Assembly: GCA_044375275.1 (NCBI GenBank)
Contig: JBILMZ010000101.1
Coordinates: 1 to 11,851, forward strand
Source of the DNA: SZUA-430 sp044375275
GTDB taxonomy: Bacteria; Pseudomonadota; Alphaproteobacteria; Micropepsales; Micropepsaceae
Direction of reading: 5' to 3'
Length of the DNA: 11,851 bases
The translations under genes were made by a program, and so were the position numbers. The notes under the pieces were generated by a model that was not told where the DNA came from, searched no databases, and saw only the letters and a list, made by a program, of their open reading frames with translations. This document shows, in pieces, positions 6,246-11,851 of the stretch; within the stretch, counting starts at the first letter, position 1, and each line of letters begins with the position of its first letter.

Positions 6246-6275
6246 TTGCTGAAATCGGGGCGTCGCCGCTATACA
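6246..6275 (+). promoter_or_regulatory. Candidate sigma70-type promoter of the Lrp/AsnC gene
   Basis: TTGCTG (6246-6251) and TATACA (6270-6275) are 18 nt apart, giving a predicted start near 6282 and a leader of about 30 nt. It sits in the 93-bp gap between the divergent ELM1 and Lrp genes, so an Lrp-family protein binding here could control both directions. No clear matching promoter was found for the ELM1 direction. Confidence 0.45.
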
Positions 6276-6313
6276 AGATCGTCGCGAAACAATCTTTCCC
6301 GGTGTGACCACCC

Positions 6314-6814
6314 ATGCAGCGAAACAAGCTTGATGCGATAGACCGGCGCATTCTCCACGAATTGCAGGCTGATGGACGTATCACGAATGTCGAGCTTTCC
6401 CAGCGCGCCAAGATCTCGGCACCGCCCTGTTTAAGGCGGGTCCGCTCGCTTGAGCAAGATGGATTTATCCGTGGCTATCATGCGGATCTGGACCCCAAGT
6501 CCCTGGGCTATGAAGTGACGGCCTTCGCCTTCGTCGGACTGACCAGCCAGGCAGAACCTGACCTCAAGGCTTTTGAAGAGCAGGTGCGCCAGTGGCCGAT
6601 CGTGCGCGAGTGCTACATGATGTCGGGTGAAGTCGACTTCGTGCTGAAGTGCGTGGCACACGACCTCGGCGAGTGGCAGTCCTTCGTCACGCAGACGCTG
6701 ACGGCGGCGCGCAGCGTGGCGTCCGTGAAGACGGCACTCACCATTCGCGAGTCCAAGCGCGAGCCGGGCGTGCCGGTCGAGCTGGCGCCGGGTTCGGCAG
6801 CCTCGAACGCGTGA
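6314..6814 (+). CDS. Lrp/AsnC-family transcriptional regulator
   Basis: This is a 166-aa Lrp/AsnC regulator. The DNA-binding helix-turn-helix spans about residues 5-52 (KLDAIDRRILHELQADGRIT, then NVELSQRAKISAPPCLRRV, then LEQDGFIRGY). The ligand-binding RAM domain covers about 66-146 and contains the typical GEVDFVLKC (105-113). The start MQRNKLDAIDRRIL is the usual family start; the ribosome binding site is weak. These proteins form dimers and higher oligomers and often respond to an amino acid, but the effector here cannot be told from the sequence. I recall an lrp-type gene next to trxB-lsrB in rhizobia; here the ELM1 gene lies between them on the opposite strand. The last 15 or so residues are a low-complexity tail. 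The gene converges on greA. Confidence 0.95.
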   Translation: MQRNKLDAIDRRILHELQADGRITNVELSQRAKISAPPCLRRVRSLEQDGFIRGYHADLDPKSLGYEVTAFAFVGLTSQAEPDLKAFEEQVRQWPIVRECYMMSGEVDFVLKCVAHDLGEWQSFVTQTLTAARSVASVKTALTIRESKREPGVPVELAPGSAASNA

Positions 6815-6818
6815 ATGC

Positions 6819-6845
6819 AAAAAGGCAGCGGGGTGAGCGCTGCCT
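6819..6845 (-). terminator. Intrinsic terminator of greA
   Basis: Read on the minus strand, AGGCAGCG (6845-6838) pairs perfectly with CGCTGCCT (6830-6823) across a 7-nt loop and runs straight into a TTTTT tract (6823-6819). It begins 26 nt after the greA stop. This is the clearest terminator in the window. On the plus strand it lacks a T tract, so it serves lrp poorly. A second overlapping inverted repeat (6846-6851 with 6861-6866) sits between it and the greA stop. Confidence 0.8.
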
Positions 6846-6871
6846 CCTGAATTCTGCCGGTTCAGGCAGGA

Positions 6872-7345
6872 CTACTTGAATTCGACCTTGGCGATCTCGT
6901 AGGTGCGGCCGCCGGATGGCGTGTTCACTTCGACCGTGTCGCCGACCGTCTTGCCGATGAGGGCGCGGGCGAGCGGGGACGAGAGCGAAATGCGGCCCTT
7001 CGAGAAGTCTGCTTCGATGTCGCCGACGATCTGGAACTTGGACTTCTGTTCCGTTTCCTCATCAATCACGGACACCGTTGCGCCGAACTTCACGGTCTTG
7101 CCGGACAGCTTCGAGACGTCGATGACCTGTGCGCGGGAAACCTTGTCCTCGAGCTCCATGACGCGGCCTTCGATGAAGCTTTGGCGTTCCTTCGCGGAAT
7201 GATATTCCGCGTTCTCCGAAAGGTCTCCATGCGCACGGGCTTCTGAAATCGCCTTGATGATGGCGGGGCGCTCCACCCCTTTCAGATGCTTGATTTCCGC
7301 CTCGAGGGACGCGAAGCCCTGAGCCGTCATGGGAATCTTTTCCAT
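6872..7345 (-). CDS. greA: Transcription elongation factor GreA
   Basis: GreA enters the secondary channel of RNA polymerase and stimulates cleavage of backtracked transcripts. The protein has 157 aa, close to the usual 158. The N-terminal coiled coil covers about residues 8-75 and carries the tip motif GDLSENAEY, with the acidic pair D41 and E44 at the positions of the catalytic tip residues in E. coli GreA. The C-terminal FKBP-like domain runs from about 80 to 157 and contains GATVSV, SPLARALIGKTVGDTVEV and a TPSGG turn. The start MEKIPMT is the common GreA start. The gene stands between carB and lrp, all but lrp on the minus strand. A good promoter lies about 145 nt upstream of the start, so the transcript should have a long leader, and a strong terminator follows. 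Confidence 0.97.
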   Translation of the reverse strand: MEKIPMTAQGFASLEAEIKHLKGVERPAIIKAISEARAHGDLSENAEYHSAKERQSFIEGRVMELEDKVSRAQVIDVSKLSGKTVKFGATVSVIDEETEQKSKFQIVGDIEADFSKGRISLSSPLARALIGKTVGDTVEVNTPSGGRTYEIAKVEFK

Positions 7346-7396
7346 AGCCTGGTACTCTTAACTTTCTAGCCGCGCCAAGGGACAACAGATTTGAGG

Positions 7397-7459
7397 GGCC
7401 CTGGCGGCGCGACCGACCAGAGCCTCTGAACTGTCAATTGCTCGCTGGAAGATGCAGCG
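7397..7459 (-). promoter_or_regulatory. Structured leader of greA (candidate attenuator)
   Basis: If greA is transcribed from the promoter at 7498-7526, this part of the leader can form two hairpins on the minus strand. One is CGCTG (7459-7455) with CAGCG (7447-7443) and a 7-nt loop. The other is GGCTCTGG (7424-7417) with CCAGGGCC (7404-7397), one G-U pair, with a 3-bp inner stem. No T tract follows directly, so full attenuation is uncertain. E. coli greA also has a regulatory leader (GraL RNA) as I recall, but I see no sequence likeness. Confidence 0.35.
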
Positions 7460-7497
7460 CAGCGGGCGCGGGGGTTACCCCTCCATCGCCAGAGGTC

Positions 7498-7526
7498 AAT
7501 ATAGCAACGACCCCCGGAAAATTCAA
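7498..7526 (-). promoter_or_regulatory. Candidate sigma70 promoter of greA
   Basis: On the minus strand TTGAAT (7526-7521) and TATATT (7503-7498) are spaced by exactly 17 nt. This is the best promoter match in the window. Transcription would start near 7491, about 145 nt before the greA ATG. It lies within the 229-bp gap after carB, so greA need not depend on carB read-through. Confidence 0.6.
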
Positions 7527-7562
7527 GGACTGTTGCAAAGAGAATTCTCTGGAAAATCCTTG
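7516..7562. repeat. 12-bp palindrome with flanking repeats between carB and greA
   Basis: AGAGAATTCTCT (7539-7550) is a perfect palindrome. It is flanked by the direct repeats GGAAAAT (7516-7522 and 7551-7557) and by the inverted repeats CAAGGA (7524-7529) and TCCTTG (7557-7562). The block lies 13 to 48 nt downstream of the carB stop (minus strand) and reaches the -35 box of the greA promoter. It could be a weak carB terminator or a protein-binding site for greA control. Confidence 0.4.
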
Positions 7563-7574
7563 TTTTACAAATAC

Positions 7575-10841
<3,267 letters not shown>

Positions 10842-10987
10842 GATTCAAACCATCAATTGGAGGCGCCTGATGCGGTTGCGCCACGGCGAATTAGGGGTTG
10901 ATTAACCACGATTCTGTAGGGCTTCAGGGCAGGCTGACTTCGTGAGGGTCCAGACGCGAAGCGCTGCAATTCAGAGGGACCCTTGAA
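10842..10987. promoter_or_regulatory. Divergent intergenic region between carB and ompW
   Basis: This 146-bp gap must hold signals for both carB (minus) and ompW (plus). No convincing pair of -35 and -10 boxes was found in either direction. It has GGCGC at 10862-10866 pairing with 10878-10882, overlapping the 8-bp palindrome AGGCGCCT (10861-10868), and a partial dyad GGTTGATTAACC farther out. AGAGGGA (10973-10979) is a good ribosome binding site for ompW. Confidence 0.35.
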
Positions 10988-11611
10988 ATGAAATCGAACC
11001 TGAAAAATCTTGCGTTGGCGATGGTCGCCAGCTCTGCGCTGGTCGCGCCGGCACTTGCTGCCAATGACAGTCCGTGGATGGTGCGCGCCCGGGGCATTCT
11101 CGTTGCTCCGTCGGAGCATGCTGACATTTCTCCGATTGGAGGCGATGTCGAGATCGACAATTCCGTCGTTCCGGAAGTCGATGTCACTTACTTCCTTTCC
11201 GAAAACTTTGCGATCGAAGCCATTGCGGCCGTTACTCCGCACGATGTGGTTCATTCGGGTGGCCAGGATCTGGGCAGCGCTTGGCTGCTGCCGCCGACCG
11301 TTACGCTGCAATATCACTTCGATCCCAAGGGCGCTTCGATGCGTCCGTATCTTGGCGTGGGCGTCAACTACACGACGTTCTTCGGCGTGGACGAGCCTGC
11401 CGGTCTGGACATCAGCTATGATGACTCCTTTGGCTTGGCACTTCAGGCTGGTATCGACATCCCGTTCGGCAATGGCTGGTCGGTCAACGTTGACGTGAAG
11501 AAGATCTATATCAACACGGATGTAACGATTCTTGGCCTCGGCCCGGTTGTCGAAGCGGATGTTGACATCAATCCGGTCGTCTTCGGCATGGGCGTTGGCT
11601 ACCGCTACTGA
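10988..11611 (+). CDS. ompW: OmpW-family outer membrane protein
   Basis: This 207-aa protein is an eight-stranded outer-membrane beta-barrel of the OmpW family. Members bind or pass small hydrophobic molecules, and E. coli OmpW is a colicin S4 receptor. A Sec signal peptide is clear: MKSNLK, a hydrophobic core, and cleavage after APALA (24/25). Conserved OmpW pieces include the RARGILVAPSE start of the barrel, AIEAIAAVTPHDV, LPPTVTLQYHF, RPYLGVGVNYTTFF and DDSFGLALQAGID. The family-typical aromatic C-terminus is VGYRY, as needed for barrel insertion by BAM. The loop after strand one differs from E. coli, as is usual. The ribosome binding site AGAGGGA (10973-10979) supports the start. The gene is divergent from carB and converges on the next gene, with only 29 nt between the stops. 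Confidence 0.95.
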   Translation: MKSNLKNLALAMVASSALVAPALAANDSPWMVRARGILVAPSEHADISPIGGDVEIDNSVVPEVDVTYFLSENFAIEAIAAVTPHDVVHSGGQDLGSAWLLPPTVTLQYHFDPKGASMRPYLGVGVNYTTFFGVDEPAGLDISYDDSFGLALQAGIDIPFGNGWSVNVDVKKIYINTDVTILGLGPVVEADVDINPVVFGMGVGYRY

Positions 11612-11620
11612 CATTCGAGA

Positions 11621-11667
11621 CTGGAGCTGGCGGGCGCTGCTCATGTGGCGCCTGCCAACTGCTCCAG
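11621..11667. terminator. Long hairpin at the convergent ompW and HD-like gene ends
   Basis: CTGGAGC (11621-11627) pairs with 11661-11667, and TGGCGGGCGC (11628-11637) pairs with 11648-11657 (one G-U). This makes 17 bp broken only by a 3-nt bulge (11658-11660), with a 10-nt loop. It begins 10 nt after the ompW stop and its right arm lies inside the last codons of the minus-strand gene. No T tract follows on either strand, so it is a likely RNA 3'-end structure or bidirectional barrier rather than a textbook terminator. Confidence 0.45.
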
Positions 11668-11851
11668 CTCCCACTGGATGTTCGTGCGTGCCTGCGGCGC
11701 GTATTCGCCTTCGAAAATGCCTGTCCTGAAGAGACGGGGACGTTCCGCTGTCTTTGCAAGGAACGTCGTGCGCCCCTTCGCCCACGCGGCGTCATCCAGA
11801 TGACCGTATTCCTCGCGGACCTGTGAAGCATAGGTCCTGTACTCGTCTGTC
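11641..11851 (-). CDS. C-terminal fragment, probable HD-superfamily hydrolase (COG4339-like)
   Basis: The last 69 codons of a gene that enters from the right edge lie here, with TGA at 11643-11641; no start codon is inside the window. The reading frame is open from 11850. The visible tail contains YASQVREEYGHLDDAAWAKG, then RPRLFRTGIFE and APQARTNIQWELEQLAG. This pattern, in which VRxEYxHvxd.a...GR is followed by RPRlF and ARxNixxEl, resembles the C-terminus of COG4339 predicted metal-dependent HD-superfamily hydrolases, whose HD motif would lie in the part not seen. The assignment rests on recalled family similarity over a short stretch and could be wrong as to function. That this is a real gene is supported by sensible composition, the open frame and its convergent placement. 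Confidence 0.65.
   Translation of the reverse strand, partial: TDEYRTYASQVREEYGHLDDAAWAKGRTTFLAKTAERPRLFRTGIFEGEYAPQARTNIQWELEQLAGAT

Noticed and set aside
7432..7437. Perfect TTGACA on the minus strand upstream of greA
   Set aside because: No -10 box lies 16-18 nt downstream (GGTCGC at the expected site), so it is unlikely to be a promoter; the pair at 7498-7526 is much better.
10853..11785. 310-codon open frame on the minus strand across ompW
   Set aside because: It covers ompW, both spacers and part of the HD-like gene in the wrong frame, and shows no family motif. OmpW on the plus strand has a signal peptide, ribosome binding site and family motifs.

Overview
The window is ordinary-looking chromosomal DNA from a GC-rich alphaproteobacterium. 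The evidence is the gene content: an ELM1-family protein, a LysR regulator of the LsrB/VtlR type directly behind trxB, and the order carB-greA-lrp-trxB-lysR, which I recall from rhizobia and relatives. I cannot name the genus. I see no mobile element, CRISPR array, tRNA or rRNA.

Layout. (1) 1-1043, plus strand: the 3' part of an EF-G paralogue, ending at a strong hairpin terminator (1059-1091). (2) 1157-3055, plus strand: a compact four-gene cluster. It holds an exported MsrB, an exported or anchored MsrA, the cytosolic free-methionine-R-sulfoxide reductase (fRMsr), and a cysteine-rich DUF1272 protein whose start overlaps the fRMsr stop. (3) 3056-3266: an intergenic stretch with five consecutive inverted repeats, between convergent genes. 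(4) 3267-5135, minus strand: trxB followed 9 nt later by a LysR regulator. (5) 5252-6220, minus strand: an ELM1-family gene, divergent from an Lrp/AsnC regulator (6314-6814, plus strand). (6) 6872-7345, minus strand: greA, with a clear intrinsic terminator and a likely long structured leader. (7) 7575-10841, minus strand: complete carB. (8) 10988-11611, plus strand: ompW. (9) 11641-11851, minus strand: the tail of a protein resembling COG4339 HD-superfamily hydrolases, convergent with ompW.

How the genes fit together. The left half is a redox-repair neighbourhood. Three methionine sulfoxide reductases cover protein-bound S- and R-sulfoxides outside the cytoplasm and the free R-sulfoxide inside it. 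They converge on thioredoxin reductase, the usual head of the electron chain for such enzymes, and on a LysR regulator of a type tied to oxidative stress. The right half is housekeeping: transcript cleavage (GreA), carbamoyl phosphate synthesis (CarB) and an outer-membrane barrel (OmpW).

The least explained items are the DUF1272 protein coupled to fRMsr, the five-hairpin block at 3064-3248, and the greA upstream region. All promoters, hairpins and localisations are read by eye and are not experimentally supported.
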